NCBI GenBank assembly: GCA_045047105.1
Contig: JASFYQ010000174.1
Coordinates: forward strand, 1-15,442
Direction: 5' to 3'
DNA: 15,442 nucleotides
From: JADGAU01 sp045047105
GTDB lineage: Bacteria > Pseudomonadota > Gammaproteobacteria > GRL18
Part shown: in pieces, positions 1 through 8,094 of the stretch
How the letters are laid out: the number at the start of each line of letters is the position of its first letter
Numbering within the stretch: the stretch's first letter is position 1
Program-made: the position numbers and the translations under genes
The notes under the pieces: generated by a model
The model's input: only the letters and a program-made list of their open reading frames with translations
The model's database searches: none
What the model was told of the DNA's origin: nothing

Positions 1-54
1 TATATTGTTAGCAAGTATATTAAGGGGCAAGTCTAACTGATTTTTATGGCTATT

Positions 55-282
55 CTACTGTTTATTACCAAAATAATACTTATGTAACTCTGAAGACAGA
101 TCCATTAACATCATCTGACTTTCATCTGGTTTAACGCCGTGTTCCTGCATGGTTTTTTCAAACTTGGTGAGAACTTCTAATACCGCATTATCCTGGCTTT
201 GGCCTTCAGCACATAGCTCATCAATAGCTATTATGCAGGTATTAAGTACGGTTTCAATTTCTTGGGCAAATATACTATTCAT
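55..282 (-). CDS. Small hypothetical protein (75 aa)
   Basis: I do not recognise the family. The 75-residue product is acidic, predicted helical and soluble, with two cysteines (in NTCIIAIDELC) and no signal peptide or membrane segment. The C-terminal half carries a Met-rich stretch (SQMMLMDLSSELHKYYF). There is no convincing Shine-Dalgarno sequence before the ATG, but no other in-frame start would leave a gene of useful size. It points away from the membrane-protein/kinase pair to its right, with about 250 bases between, so the two have separate promoters. Protein-like composition with few rare residues argues that it is a real gene rather than a chance frame. Function is unknown. Confidence 0.55.
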   Translation of the reverse strand: MNSIFAQEIETVLNTCIIAIDELCAEGQSQDNAVLEVLTKFEKTMQEHGVKPDESQMMLMDLSSELHKYYFGNKQ

Positions 283-533
283 AAGGCTAGTTTAACACAA
301 ACAATTTAATTAGCTAAATAAGTTGCAGGCAAGTCTATAAAATAGCTGGATTTATGAGTGTGGGATAAGGTAGTATCCCTATATTGTTGTTTTTAATAAG
401 TGAATTCTGCTCTCTGCTTGTATATCGGTATTTTTTTACCTATTCTTTATATACTCAGATAAAGAGCAACAACCAACAGTTAAGTAATTTTATAGTTACT
501 TGTTTCCTGACTAAAAACACATTGGGTGAATCA

Positions 534-719
534 ATGCCAGATACTCATCGTACTATTTTTCGTCATCCAGAATTTAGAGCCTTACTTCTTATTGTAGGAT
601 TTTGCCTATTCAGCTGGCCTGTATTTAGTACTCAACCGCTTAGTATTGGGATCTTATATGGCTGTACATTCTTATTTTGGTTATTAGCGATAGTGATGTT
701 ATTTTTACATAGTCGTTAA
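534..719 (+). CDS. Small two-helix membrane protein upstream of sensor kinase
   Basis: A 61-residue protein starting MPDTHRTIFRHPEF, followed by two hydrophobic segments (about residues 16-33 and 37-57) and a short SR tail, so it should sit in the inner membrane as a hairpin. The reading frame stays open upstream to a TTG at 384, but the ATG at 534 is preferred. A GGGTGA-like ribosome site lies just before it, and the upstream extension is a low-complexity hydrophobic run. The stop is 11 bases before the start of the symporter-histidine kinase, which itself lacks a ribosome site, so translational coupling is likely. From recall, small membrane proteins are found immediately upstream of CbrA-type kinases (cbrX in Pseudomonas). 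This looks like the positional equivalent, but homology is not proven. It may be an accessory subunit of the transporter-sensor. Confidence 0.65.
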   Translation: MPDTHRTIFRHPEFRALLLIVGFCLFSWPVFSTQPLSIGILYGCTFLFWLLAIVMLFLHSR

Positions 720-730
720 AGTATTTTCTG

Positions 731-3700
731 ATGTTATCAACTACCACTTTGTTAGTATCTTTACTGCTCTACGTTGCTTTATTGGTAGGCATAGGTTGGT
801 TAGGCCAACGTGGTGGAGCAACTATTAAAAAACTTTCAAATAGTCCTTTGATTTATACCTTGACACTGGCTGTTTATTGTACCTCGTGGACATATTATGG
901 CAGTGTGGGCAAAGCTGCAACAACTGGAATGGGATTTTTGGCTGTTTATTTGGGGCCAACATTGGCGATGTTATTTGCGGCTTTAATGATCCGTCGCTTA
1001 ATCAAATTAAAAAATAAATACCGTATTACTTCTATTGCTGATTTTTTAGCAGCTCGTTATTTTCGTTCTCACTCAATTGCAGTCCTGGTTACTATAATAG
1101 CAAGTATTGGCATTATGCCTTATATTGGTTTGCAATTAAAAGCCGTTAATAGCTCTTTAGCCGTTTTAAGAGATAGCCAATCCTTTAATATACCTGGTGT
1201 TTTCGCAAATAACATGCCGCTGGTAACAGCTATATTTTTAATTGTTTTTATCATTTTTTTTGGGGTTAGACAGCTTGATCCTACTGAGCGACATCCTGGT
1301 ATTATTCTAGCTATAGCTTTCGAAAGTATCTTTAAATTAATTGCTTTTATTGCGGTGGGATTATTTGTTTGTTTTAGTTTATTTGAATCTCCCTTACAGA
1401 TGCTGGAACTCGCGCAACAATCTACTCTTAAATCAATTAGTAACCTTTCTATTATGCCAGATTTTTCTCAATGGACCATGCTTTTGTTGTTAAGTGCCAG
1501 TGCCTTCTTTTTTCTACCACGACAATTTCATGTTGCTATAATTGAAAATAGTAATCCTGAGCACTTTAAAACTGCTCAATGGGGGATTCCGCTGTATTTT
1601 TTTCTTATTAATTTATTTGTGGTTCCTATTGCTCTGGCTGGTCTTTTATTAAATTATCCCCCTCAAAGTGCAGATACCTTTGTGCTTTTATTGCCCTTGC
1701 AGCATGGCTCTCCCGAACTTACTTTATTTGTGTTTCTGGGAGGGCTTTCAGCCGCGATTGGAATGGTGATGATTAGCTCTATGACTCTTTCTACCATGAT
1801 TGTTAATCATCTGGTATTGCCAATTATTGAGCAGATTAAAATTCTCAATCCACTGCGTCTTAAGTTATTGCAATTACGCTGGTTAGCCGTGAGTTTTATT
1901 GTTTTTGGAGGGGTGTTGTTTAACCATCTGGTGGGTGGTTCTTATATGTTGGTAAGTGTTGGCTTAATTTCCTTTGCGGCAGTTGCTCAGTTTGTTCCTG
2001 CAATACTGGGTGGTGTTTTTTGGCGAAAAGGCACTAAAAATGGTGCCTTATTAGGTTTAGCCAGTGGTTTTATTGGCTGGGCATATTGTTTGATATTGCC
2101 TCTGTTGATCCACAATGGCTGGTTTTCTGAAGCTATTCTTAAAGGGGGTTTACTCGGTTTATCATGGCTTAGACCAGAAGCATTATTTAATCTGACTAGC
2201 CTGGATAGCCTGAGTCACGGTGTCTTTTGGTCGCTGAGTTTTAATCTCAGCGCTTATATTATTGTTTCCTTATACCAATCCATATCAAATGAAGAAGCAG
2301 ATTATTATCAAAGATTTATGCATAGCATGAGCAGTGATAATGAGGAGCGTATAACAGCTATTGAAGATTCTGAAGAAGATATTGAGCTTGAGCCAAAGCG
2401 AAATCAGGTGATTGATTTATTATGTCAGTATATGCACTTTGCCCAAGCCTCAGAAATTTTATTTCAGGCTGAGCAACAAGTAAAAATTTATAAAAAATCG
2501 CATTGTAATCTATTTGCTCTGGCCGAGTTAGAAAGGTTGATTGATCATCGGATCTCAGGTGCTATTGGTGCATCTGCTGCGGCACGGGCGTTAACTAAAA
2601 TTAAGTTGCTTAATGAGCATGAACGAAAAAAACTTGCTGGGCATTATAGTCAACTATTAGCAGAAATGAACATCTCTCCTCAGGAGTTAAAGAATAAAAT
2701 TAACTACTATCGTGAACGCCAAATACTGATTCAAAAATATTCTGAACAACAGGCAACAACTATTCAAAAGCTACAGCAAGCTATAGAACTACGCCAACTT
2801 GCAGAACATGACAAAGCAAGTAGTCAACAGCAGCTGCAAATGATTATGGATTTTGCTCCTTCAATTATCTATTTAAAAAATGCCAGGGGAGAATATCTGG
2901 AAGTAAATAATGGTTTTCTTAAACTTTTTAATGTGACTCGGGAACAGGTTATTGGTAAGCAAGCTTCAGAATTTATGGACTCAGAAATGGTTATTATGAG
3001 CATTGCAAATGATCGGCAGGTTCTTGAACAGCAGCAAGTTCTGGAGATAGAAGAGCAGCTTATTCCTGGTGTAAATAAAACCTATATTTCTGTTAAATTT
3101 CCTATTGTCGATCAACAACAGCAACTGATTGCAATTTGTGGTATCTCTACTGATATTACTGAACGAATTCAATTAGAGCACGAGTTAAAAGCATTTAGTA
3201 AGGAGTTAGAGAGCAAGGTTAAAATGCGCACTATGGAATTACAGAAAAGTAATCAGTCTTTAAGAAAAACACTAGACGATCTTAATGAAACTCAAATACA
3301 ATTAGTTGAGCAAGAAAAAATGGCTTCCCTTGGTAGTCTTGTTGCGGGTATTGCGCATGAAGTTAATACTCCGATTGGCATTTGTGTTACCGCTATAAGT
3401 CATCTGGAAATGATTTTAACACAACTTAATCATAAATTTGAATCACAGGATTTAAGTAAAAAAGATTTTAAGACTGCGATGAAGGACTCTTTTGATACCG
3501 TAAATATTACCACTAACAACCTTTTTCGTGCTGCCAAATTGATTAAAAGTTTTAAACAGGTTGCAGTGGATCAATCCAGTGATAATATTCGCTCATTTAA
3601 CATCTATGAATATATTCAGGAAGTACTGATGTCACTTCGTCCACAATTAAAAAAGGTAGCCCATAAAGTAGAAGTTAATTGTGATAAGGATATGTTTGCT

Positions 3701-4042
3701 CAATGTAATGCGGGGGCTCTTTCTCAAATTCTTACCAATTTAATTATGAATTCATTAATCCATGGTTTTGAAGGGATTAAACAGGGAAAAATTTATATTA
3801 TAGTTAAAAAAGAGCAACAATTTGTTCACGTTATTTATTCAGATAATGGTGTTGGTATGCCTGCTGACTTACTTAAACATATTTTTGAGCCATTTTTTAC
3901 AACCCGTAGAGGCCAGGGGGGAAGCGGATTGGGAACACATCTGGTTTACAATCTGGTAACCCAAAGCTTAAAAGGAAATATATCTGTAAGCTGTGCAGAA
4001 AATGCTGGACTGAGATTTGAGATTACTTTTCCAGAAATATAG
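731..4042 (+). CDS. Sodium:solute symporter-STAC-PAS sensor histidine kinase (CbrA-like)
   Basis: An inner-membrane sensor kinase of 1103 residues. Residues 1 to about 517 form a multi-helix SSF (SLC5) module with family hallmarks such as TSIADFLAARY, GVRQLDPTERHPG and FFLPRQFHVAIIENSNPEH. A STAC-like segment follows (about 560-630, core ERLIDHRISGAIGASAAARAL). Next come a coiled coil, a PAS domain (about 702-815, ending DITERI) and a second coiled coil leading into the dimerisation helix. The H box is AGIAHEVNTPIG with phospho-acceptor His876. The ATP-binding domain has an N box (Asn1003, Asn1007), DNGVGMP at 1038-1044 and GGSGLGTH at 1063-1070. All catalytic motifs are intact. In CbrA, CrbS and MxtR such fusions sense or transport a nutrient (amino acids, acetate) and phosphorylate a response regulator. 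Here the regulator is not adjacent, so partner and ligand are unknown. The start lacks a Shine-Dalgarno sequence, consistent with coupling to the gene 11 bases upstream. Confidence 0.93.
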   Translation: MLSTTTLLVSLLLYVALLVGIGWLGQRGGATIKKLSNSPLIYTLTLAVYCTSWTYYGSVGKAATTGMGFLAVYLGPTLAMLFAALMIRRLIKLKNKYRITSIADFLAARYFRSHSIAVLVTIIASIGIMPYIGLQLKAVNSSLAVLRDSQSFNIPGVFANNMPLVTAIFLIVFIIFFGVRQLDPTERHPGIILAIAFESIFKLIAFIAVGLFVCFSLFESPLQMLELAQQSTLKSISNLSIMPDFSQWTMLLLLSASAFFFLPRQFHVAIIENSNPEHFKTAQWGIPLYFFLINLFVVPIALAGLLLNYPPQSADTFVLLLPLQHGSPELTLFVFLGGLSAAIGMVMISSMTLSTMIVNHLVLPIIEQIKILNPLRLKLLQLRWLAVSFIVFGGVLFNHLVGGSYMLVSVGLISFAAVAQFVPAILGGVFWRKGTKNGALLGLASGFIGWAYCLILPLLIHNGWFSEAILKGGLLGLSWLRPEALFNLTSLDSLSHGVFWSLSFNLSAYIIVSLYQSISNEEADYYQRFMHSMSSDNEERITAIEDSEEDIELEPKRNQVIDLLCQYMHFAQASEILFQAEQQVKIYKKSHCNLFALAELERLIDHRISGAIGASAAARALTKIKLLNEHERKKLAGHYSQLLAEMNISPQELKNKINYYRERQILIQKYSEQQATTIQKLQQAIELRQLAEHDKASSQQQLQMIMDFAPSIIYLKNARGEYLEVNNGFLKLFNVTREQVIGKQASEFMDSEMVIMSIANDRQVLEQQQVLEIEEQLIPGVNKTYISVKFPIVDQQQQLIAICGISTDITERIQLEHELKAFSKELESKVKMRTMELQKSNQSLRKTLDDLNETQIQLVEQEKMASLGSLVAGIAHEVNTPIGICVTAISHLEMILTQLNHKFESQDLSKKDFKTAMKDSFDTVNITTNNLFRAAKLIKSFKQVAVDQSSDNIRSFNIYEYIQEVLMSLRPQLKKVAHKVEVNCDKDMFAQCNAGALSQILTNLIMNSLIHGFEGIKQGKIYIIVKKEQQFVHVIYSDNGVGMPADLLKHIFEPFFTTRRGQGGSGLGTHLVYNLVTQSLKGNISVSCAENAGLRFEITFPEI

Positions 4043-4146
4043 AATTTATAAAATCTTAGCATTAACCGATAATAGTAGCTCCAATGGAGTATAAGAAAAT
4101 GATAAAACCTTGTGACCCAAATAGCTAAAATATGCTAAGCTAATTT

Positions 4147-4980
4147 ATGGCTAAAAATATTATCAACCAATGGGATGCTGATTTTCTGAATAAATCCCTT
4201 ATTTTCTCTGATCTTAAAATACTATTACAACATAGCTCCTGGCAGGATTGGCCTGGTTGTGACGGTTTATTGAGTTTGCTGGATAAACCTATTACCTTAT
4301 CCAGTGGTATGCAATTGGATATGAGACCCCAGGATAAAACCCTTCCTTTTCCAGAAATGGGCTATGAGGAACGCGTTTATAAAAAGGGCATTATTAGTAC
4401 CCGAGAACAAAACTGGCACGATCTGTTTAATGCTTTTATCTGGTTACTATTTCCTAAAACTAAAATTCTTCTTAATGACTTGCACATGGAGGAATTAAAA
4501 AATCAGCCAGGTAAAAAAAGAACGGCCTGCCGTGATGCGATTACTCATCTTGATGAATCGGGTATTATTATTGCCAGCAATGATAGCGCTTTTTTAACAG
4601 GATTAAAAAATCATCAATGGCAACAGGTATTGCTTGAAAATAGGCATAAATGGTTACAGGTTGATAACTCTGATCAGCAACAGCAGCAAATTGGAGCCTT
4701 TGTTTTTGGTCATGGGATGTATGAAAAAGCATTTAAACCCTTTATAGGTTTTACCGGCAAAGCCTATTGTCTTAAAGTGGATAAAAACTTTTATCAACAA
4801 GATAAACTCAGTCAATACCAGTTACTGGATCAAGTTTTATCTGATGATATAAAACAAAAACAGGCACTTATTGATTCACGCCATCTCTCTCCCTTGCCTA
4901 TATTAGGGATCCCTGGCTGGTCAGTGGATAATGAATCACCCGAGTATTATGCCAATAAAAATTATTTTAGGAGTAAATAA
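4147..4980 (+). CDS. DUF3025 family protein
   Basis: A soluble 277-residue protein matching the DUF3025 pattern along its whole length. It has a central YEERVYKKGIISTREQNW segment continuing into HDLFNAFIWLLFPKTK (His91, Asp92), then RDAITHLDESGIIIAS. Further on are FGHGMYEKAFKPFIGFTGKA (His189) and a C-terminal LPILGIPGW (Trp258) near the end. The conserved His, Asp, Arg and Glu residues suggest an enzyme, but the biochemical role of the family is not known to me. There is no signal peptide, so it is probably cytoplasmic. It stands 104 bases after the kinase gene, with no clear ribosome site before the ATG and no strong promoter visible, so it may be read through from the kinase. It ends inside the terminator hairpin shared with the convergent phospholipase gene. 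Confidence 0.88.
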   Translation: MAKNIINQWDADFLNKSLIFSDLKILLQHSSWQDWPGCDGLLSLLDKPITLSSGMQLDMRPQDKTLPFPEMGYEERVYKKGIISTREQNWHDLFNAFIWLLFPKTKILLNDLHMEELKNQPGKKRTACRDAITHLDESGIIIASNDSAFLTGLKNHQWQQVLLENRHKWLQVDNSDQQQQQIGAFVFGHGMYEKAFKPFIGFTGKAYCLKVDKNFYQQDKLSQYQLLDQVLSDDIKQKQALIDSRHLSPLPILGIPGWSVDNESPEYYANKNYFRSK

Positions 4981-5004
4981 GAGCTGGGTCAGGCTCTTAT
5001 TTAC
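4973..5004. terminator. Bidirectional intrinsic terminator hairpin
   Basis: A perfect 12-bp inverted repeat (GTAAATAAGAGC, 4973-4984, and GCTCTTATTTAC, 4993-5004) around an 8-base loop TGGGTCAG. The GC-rich base of the loop side followed by an A/T-rich outer stem (TTATTT on each strand) fits a terminator working in both directions. It lies exactly between two convergent genes; its left arm overlaps the last codons of the DUF3025 gene. A second, competing pairing is possible (AGCTGG 4982-4987 with CCAGCT 5004-5009). Confidence 0.85.
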
Positions 5005-5013
5005 CAGCTAATT

Positions 5014-5808
5014 CTAATCAACACAAGATTCTTTAATAATTCTTTCGTATTTATTAAAATCAAAGGTTTTAAATTGTGCAACTTTTGGCTCTATTAAAAC
5101 TACCCCAGATTTATTATGTAATGGTTCTTGTGCTTTGTTATACATAAATAAACGCAGACTCCTTTCCAGCATGCCTAAAACGGCTTTAGTATGACCAAAA
5201 AATTGATAATCCTTTTCCTGATAGCTATTAAATGAATTTTTACCTAAAACATTGCAAGCCAGAATAGAATCATATTGCGCAAACTCTACGGGTAGATTAC
5301 TGGAAATAAAACCGTCCACATAAAAATTATTATTAATTTTAACAGGAGGGAAAATACCTGGAATAGCCATTGATGCCAGTACCGCATGTTTAATACTTAT
5401 ATCGCTATTTTTATCAAATACCTCTGCTTTACCGGTATTAAAATCTGTCGCCACAATTTTTAACTCTATAGCGGTTTCGGCTATTTTTTTATCTGCAAAA
5501 AGCAGACTAAATAAATCTGCAATTTTGTCAGTAGACAAAAGGCTGCCATTAGAAAAGGATATTTTTCCCCATTTAAAAATATTTGAGAAATTTTTTATAA
5601 ATTGATAAATTTCTTGATCTGAGTAATTTAGTGCATAACAAGAACCTAAAATAGCCCCCATGCTGGTACCAATAATCTCTTTGGGTTTTAAATTACTTTC
5701 ATCCAGAGCTCTTAATACATTTAAATGGGCAATGCCTAATGCACCACCTCCAGATAAAACTAATGAAAAATCACGCTGAAGTTGGTTAATGTTTTGTTTG
5801 ATATTCAT
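5014..5808 (-). CDS. Patatin-like phospholipase (RssA-type)
   Basis: A 264-residue patatin-family lipid acyl hydrolase with the full catalytic set. The oxyanion loop is SGGGALG (residues 19-25), the nucleophile elbow GTSMG has Ser49, and the partner aspartate is Asp165 in VDGFISSNLP. The order and spacing match the Ser-Asp dyad of patatins, which cleave phospholipids or other acyl esters. There is no signal peptide or outer-membrane domain, so it resembles short cytoplasmic members such as E. coli RssA rather than secreted ExoU or autotransporter patatins. The chosen ATG has only a weak ribosome site, but the next in-frame Met lies in the catalytic elbow, so a later start is excluded. It converges with the DUF3025 gene and diverges from the aldo/keto reductase gene. 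Substrate and physiological role cannot be told. Confidence 0.92.
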   Translation of the reverse strand: MNIKQNINQLQRDFSLVLSGGGALGIAHLNVLRALDESNLKPKEIIGTSMGAILGSCYALNYSDQEIYQFIKNFSNIFKWGKISFSNGSLLSTDKIADLFSLLFADKKIAETAIELKIVATDFNTGKAEVFDKNSDISIKHAVLASMAIPGIFPPVKINNNFYVDGFISSNLPVEFAQYDSILACNVLGKNSFNSYQEKDYQFFGHTKAVLGMLERSLRLFMYNKAQEPLHNKSGVVLIEPKVAQFKTFDFNKYERIIKESCVD

Positions 5809-5844
5809 AGTTTTTGTTCAAATTTAAAAATAGCTATAAATTAC

Positions 5845-5874
5845 ATAATACGTAGAATTGTATAGTAAGTTCAA
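5845..5874 (-). promoter_or_regulatory. Candidate sigma-70 promoter for the patatin gene
   Basis: On the minus strand TTGAAC (5874-5869) is followed after 18 bases by TATTAT (5850-5845), a reasonable -35/-10 pair. It would start transcription about 30 bases before the ATG at 5808. The assignment rests on consensus match only, in AT-rich DNA where chance matches are common. Confidence 0.45.
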
Positions 5875-5953
5875 ATTTAATAAAGCTGTATGTCTGGCAG
5901 TCTGTTAAAATAAATTTATTGAGTAGATTAAATTTAAGATCAGAGGCAAAATT

Positions 5954-7006
5954 ATGAAATACAATAAACTGGGTTTAAGTGATTTAAAGGTATCCAATAT
6001 TTGTTTGGGCAGTATGACCTGGGGTAGTCAAAATAATCAGAATGATGCGGATGAGCAAATTGAGTTTGCCTTATCAGAAGGAATAAACTTTATAGACACC
6101 GCAGAAATGTATGCGGTTCCTCCATTACCAGAAAGCTATGGAACAACTGAAAAAATAATTGGCAACTGGCTGGTAAAAAATAGTCAACGCCGATCCGAAC
6201 TGGTTTTGGCCACTAAAATTGCGGGCAATGGTTTACCATGGATCCGTGAAGGAGGGGATATTACTGGAGAGGCAATACTAAAATCCGTAGATGATTCTCT
6301 ACAACGCCTGCAAACCGATTATATCGACTTATACCAATTGCACTGGCCCAATCGCACTTCACCACATTTCTCTAAACACTGGCCAGGAATGATTAAATTC
6401 AGTGAGGTGGATGCACAAGTACATTCGGCTCAAATGTTAGAAATTCTGCAAGCTTTAGAGCATTGTGTTAAAGCCGGTAAAATACGTTATTGTGGCCTCT
6501 CTGATGATACTACATGGGGTATTAATGAATACCTTAAATTAAGTGAAAAGCATAATTTACCCCGAATGGTATCAATACAAAATGAGTTTAACCTATTACA
6601 CAGCAAGGACTGGCCTTATCTTATTGAGAACTGTGTACACGCAAATGTGGGCTATTTACCCTGGTCGCCACTTGCAGGAGGTGTTTTAAGTGGAAAGTAC
6701 CTTGATGGTGCTCGCCCACAAGGAAGCCGTTGGAGCACATCGCAACGAAATGGTTTATTTCGTGATAATGCAGTAGTAAATGATGCCGTAAAGGAATACC
6801 AACAAATTGCTCAGAAATATGATTTAAGCACTGCACAATTATCTCTGGCATGGTGTGCTCAGGTAGATGGAGTAAGCTCAACAATTATAGGTGCAACCAG
6901 CATTAAACAATTAAAAGAAGATATTCAGGCATTTGAAAACAGCTTATCTACAACTATTTTAGACGATATTAACTCGGTATTACGCCAATACCCCGTTCCT
7001 TTTTAA
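5954..7006 (+). CDS. tas: NADP(H)-dependent aldo/keto reductase, Tas family
   Basis: A cytoplasmic 350-residue TIM-barrel oxidoreductase very like E. coli Tas in length and signature. The segment INFIDTAEMYAVPPLPESYG includes the family-specific AEMY-VPP-PE pattern. The aldo/keto reductase tetrad is complete: Asp48, Tyr53, Lys88 (ATKIAG) and His130 (LYQLHWPNR). The C-terminal cofactor-site region reads IIGATSIKQLKEDI. Such enzymes reduce aldehydes or ketones with NADPH; the natural substrate of Tas is not settled. The start is supported by AGAGG (5942-5946) eight bases before the ATG. It is followed after 22 bases by the DUF423 gene, so the two are probably co-transcribed. Confidence 0.93.
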   Translation: MKYNKLGLSDLKVSNICLGSMTWGSQNNQNDADEQIEFALSEGINFIDTAEMYAVPPLPESYGTTEKIIGNWLVKNSQRRSELVLATKIAGNGLPWIREGGDITGEAILKSVDDSLQRLQTDYIDLYQLHWPNRTSPHFSKHWPGMIKFSEVDAQVHSAQMLEILQALEHCVKAGKIRYCGLSDDTTWGINEYLKLSEKHNLPRMVSIQNEFNLLHSKDWPYLIENCVHANVGYLPWSPLAGGVLSGKYLDGARPQGSRWSTSQRNGLFRDNAVVNDAVKEYQQIAQKYDLSTAQLSLAWCAQVDGVSSTIIGATSIKQLKEDIQAFENSLSTTILDDINSVLRQYPVPF

Positions 7007-7028
7007 TTTTAAAACCAGAGATTATTTT

Positions 7029-7421
7029 ATGCCATATTTTATAATTTTAGGGGCAATATTTGCCATGTTAGCGGTTGCTTTTGGAGCCATGGGGGCACAC
7101 TTTTTAAAAAATATTATTGATGCCCAGGCTTTGACAGTATTTCAAACCGCCAGCACCTATCAAATGTATCATGCTTTTGCCTTAATACTAACGGCTTTAT
7201 CTCTAGAACATACGCATAATACAAAAGTGCTAAATATAGCTGGCTGGTTATTTTTAGCCGGTATTATTTTATTCTCAGGAAGTTTATATGGGCTGAGTTT
7301 ATTTGGCCTTAAATATTTAGGCATGATAACTCCAATCGGAGGAGTCTGTTTTATAATTGCATGGTTACTTTTTGCTATATCGTTTATGCTTAAAGCAGAG
7401 AATGTAGAAGTTAATAAATAA
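7029..7421 (+). CDS. ygdD: DUF423 family inner-membrane protein
   Basis: A 130-residue protein with four predicted membrane helices, matching DUF423 (E. coli YgdD, about 131 residues). The N-terminal helix contains FGAMGAHFLK, followed by FQTASTYQMYHAFALIL, then LFSGSLYGLSLFG and MITPIGGVCFIIAW. These are the conserved stretches of the family. The molecular function of DUF423 is unknown. An AGAG ribosome site ends eight bases before the ATG, and the gene follows the aldo/keto reductase with only 22 bases between. After its stop the gene-sparse AT-rich region begins; I see no convincing terminator, only a 10-bp palindrome (ATGCCGGCAT) at 7425-7434. Confidence 0.93.
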   Translation: MPYFIILGAIFAMLAVAFGAMGAHFLKNIIDAQALTVFQTASTYQMYHAFALILTALSLEHTHNTKVLNIAGWLFLAGIILFSGSLYGLSLFGLKYLGMITPIGGVCFIIAWLLFAISFMLKAENVEVNK

Positions 7422-7609
7422 AAGATGCCGGCATTATTTACTATTAAAAAACAATATAAAAACCACAGCTAAATATTAAATTTAACTGATTTATTTAGCT
7501 TGAAATGCATGAAATAAACCTGCCTAAGCTACAAAAAACACCCATAAATTATTCCCAATTGTCTAAAAAACATCCAGAACACTAAATTATTTTAATTATT
7601 TTAAGTTTT

Positions 7610-7693
7610 AAGTTATTGAATTTAAAGCAATTAAATGTATTGCTTCACTAATAACATCAAATGCTGTTATTAATTCTAAAAATATAATGATAA
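7610..7693 (+). promoter_or_regulatory. Promoter module copy 1 (dyad plus TATAAT)
   Basis: Three blocks recur with identical spacing at 8095-8178. Block A is AAGTTATTGAATTTA (7610-7624). The dyad block is 7650-7675, with a perfect 7-bp inverted repeat AATAACA-N8-TGTTATT at 7650-7671. The -10 block is AATATAATGATAA (7681-7693), with a consensus TATAAT at 7683-7688. There is no good -35 hexamer at the right distance. The dyad, centred about 35 bases before the expected transcription start, sits in its place. This suggests an activator-dependent promoter, or a repressor site over the -35. The downstream gene is the 57-residue peptide at 7774. Confidence 0.65.
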
Positions 7694-7760
7694 GCTAATT
7701 ACTTATAACCATAAAATATATGCGTGTATATATTTAAATTCTATTTATTATATAAACGCC

Positions 7761-7767
7761 AGGGAGA
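7761..7767 (+). promoter_or_regulatory. Strong Shine-Dalgarno sequence
   Basis: AGGGAGA lies six bases before the ATG at 7774. It is the clearest ribosome binding site in the window and decides that the short frame is translated. Confidence 0.75.
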
Positions 7768-7773
7768 ATAAAT

Positions 7774-7947
7774 ATGTTTAAAAAAGTTGCATTTGCTTTC
7801 TTACTTATAGTTTACAGCTTACTACTTGGCTTTTATTTATTTCCTCAAAAATATAAGCCAATTAATGCAAATAATTCCAGCTCTTTCCCAGCAGGAAATT
7901 CTCAGCAAAACACAGACAAAAATGCAGTTAATTTTGTAATAAAATAG
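7774..7947 (+). CDS. 57-residue membrane-anchored or secreted small protein
   Basis: A 57-codon frame beginning MFKKVAFAFLLIVYSLLLGF. It has a two-lysine positive start and a hydrophobic helix (about residues 5-23), then a polar tail rich in Asn, Ser and Gln (INANNSSSFPAGNSQQNTDK) ending NFVIK. This is the plan of a single-pass membrane peptide, or of a secreted peptide with a signal sequence. No alanine-type cleavage motif is clear, so anchoring with the tail in the periplasm is the better guess. There is a strong Shine-Dalgarno six bases upstream, and its own promoter module copies the one before the export operon. I recognise no family. It may be a regulatory or structural partner of that operon; nothing suggests a toxin with a matching antitoxin. 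Confidence 0.7.
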   Translation: MFKKVAFAFLLIVYSLLLGFYLFPQKYKPINANNSSSFPAGNSQQNTDKNAVNFVIK

Positions 7948-8094
7948 TTCTTTATCAGGAAAAAATTAGAGTTTTAAGTGATAACAAATTATTACTGAAT
8001 TTAAACTTAGATTTCATGTTTTATAATTTAAAAATATAGCCAAAATATACATGTTATCTCTAAGTGATTAAAAAATATAAATTATTTTTATTGT

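Larger units (their letters stand above)
7422..7773. other. AT-rich intergenic region with first promoter module
   Basis: 352 bases without a gene on either strand. It contains a self-complementary ATGCCGGCAT (7425-7434) right after the DUF423 stop. A 9-bp inverted repeat (AGCTAAATA 7467-7475, TATTTAGCT 7492-7500) has a 16-base loop and no U-run, so it could be a weak transcript end but is not a classical terminator. The first copy of the promoter module follows (7610-7693), then a leader of about 80 bases to the small-peptide gene. Confidence 0.6.

Noticed and set aside
384..533. Upstream extension of the 61-residue membrane protein from a TTG start
   Set aside because: No ribosome site at the TTG, hydrophobic low-complexity content, and a good ATG with a GGGTGA-like site at 534.
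4055..4139. 8-bp inverted repeat CTTAGCAT / ATGCTAAG between the kinase and DUF3025 genes
   Set aside because: The arms are 69 bases apart in AT-rich DNA; likely chance, with no link to a promoter or terminator.
6621..6884. Open frame on the minus strand inside the aldo/keto reductase gene
   Set aside because: It is antisense to conserved coding sequence and has no recognisable protein features.
7425..7500. Palindrome ATGCCGGCAT and a 9-bp inverted repeat as a terminator after the DUF423 gene
   Set aside because: The first leaves no room for a loop and the second has a 16-base loop and no U-run, so neither is a convincing intrinsic terminator.
7774..7947. The 57-residue peptide as a type I toxin
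   Set aside because: No antisense RNA promoter or matching antitoxin signal is visible, and the long polar tail is unlike typical short hydrophobic toxins.
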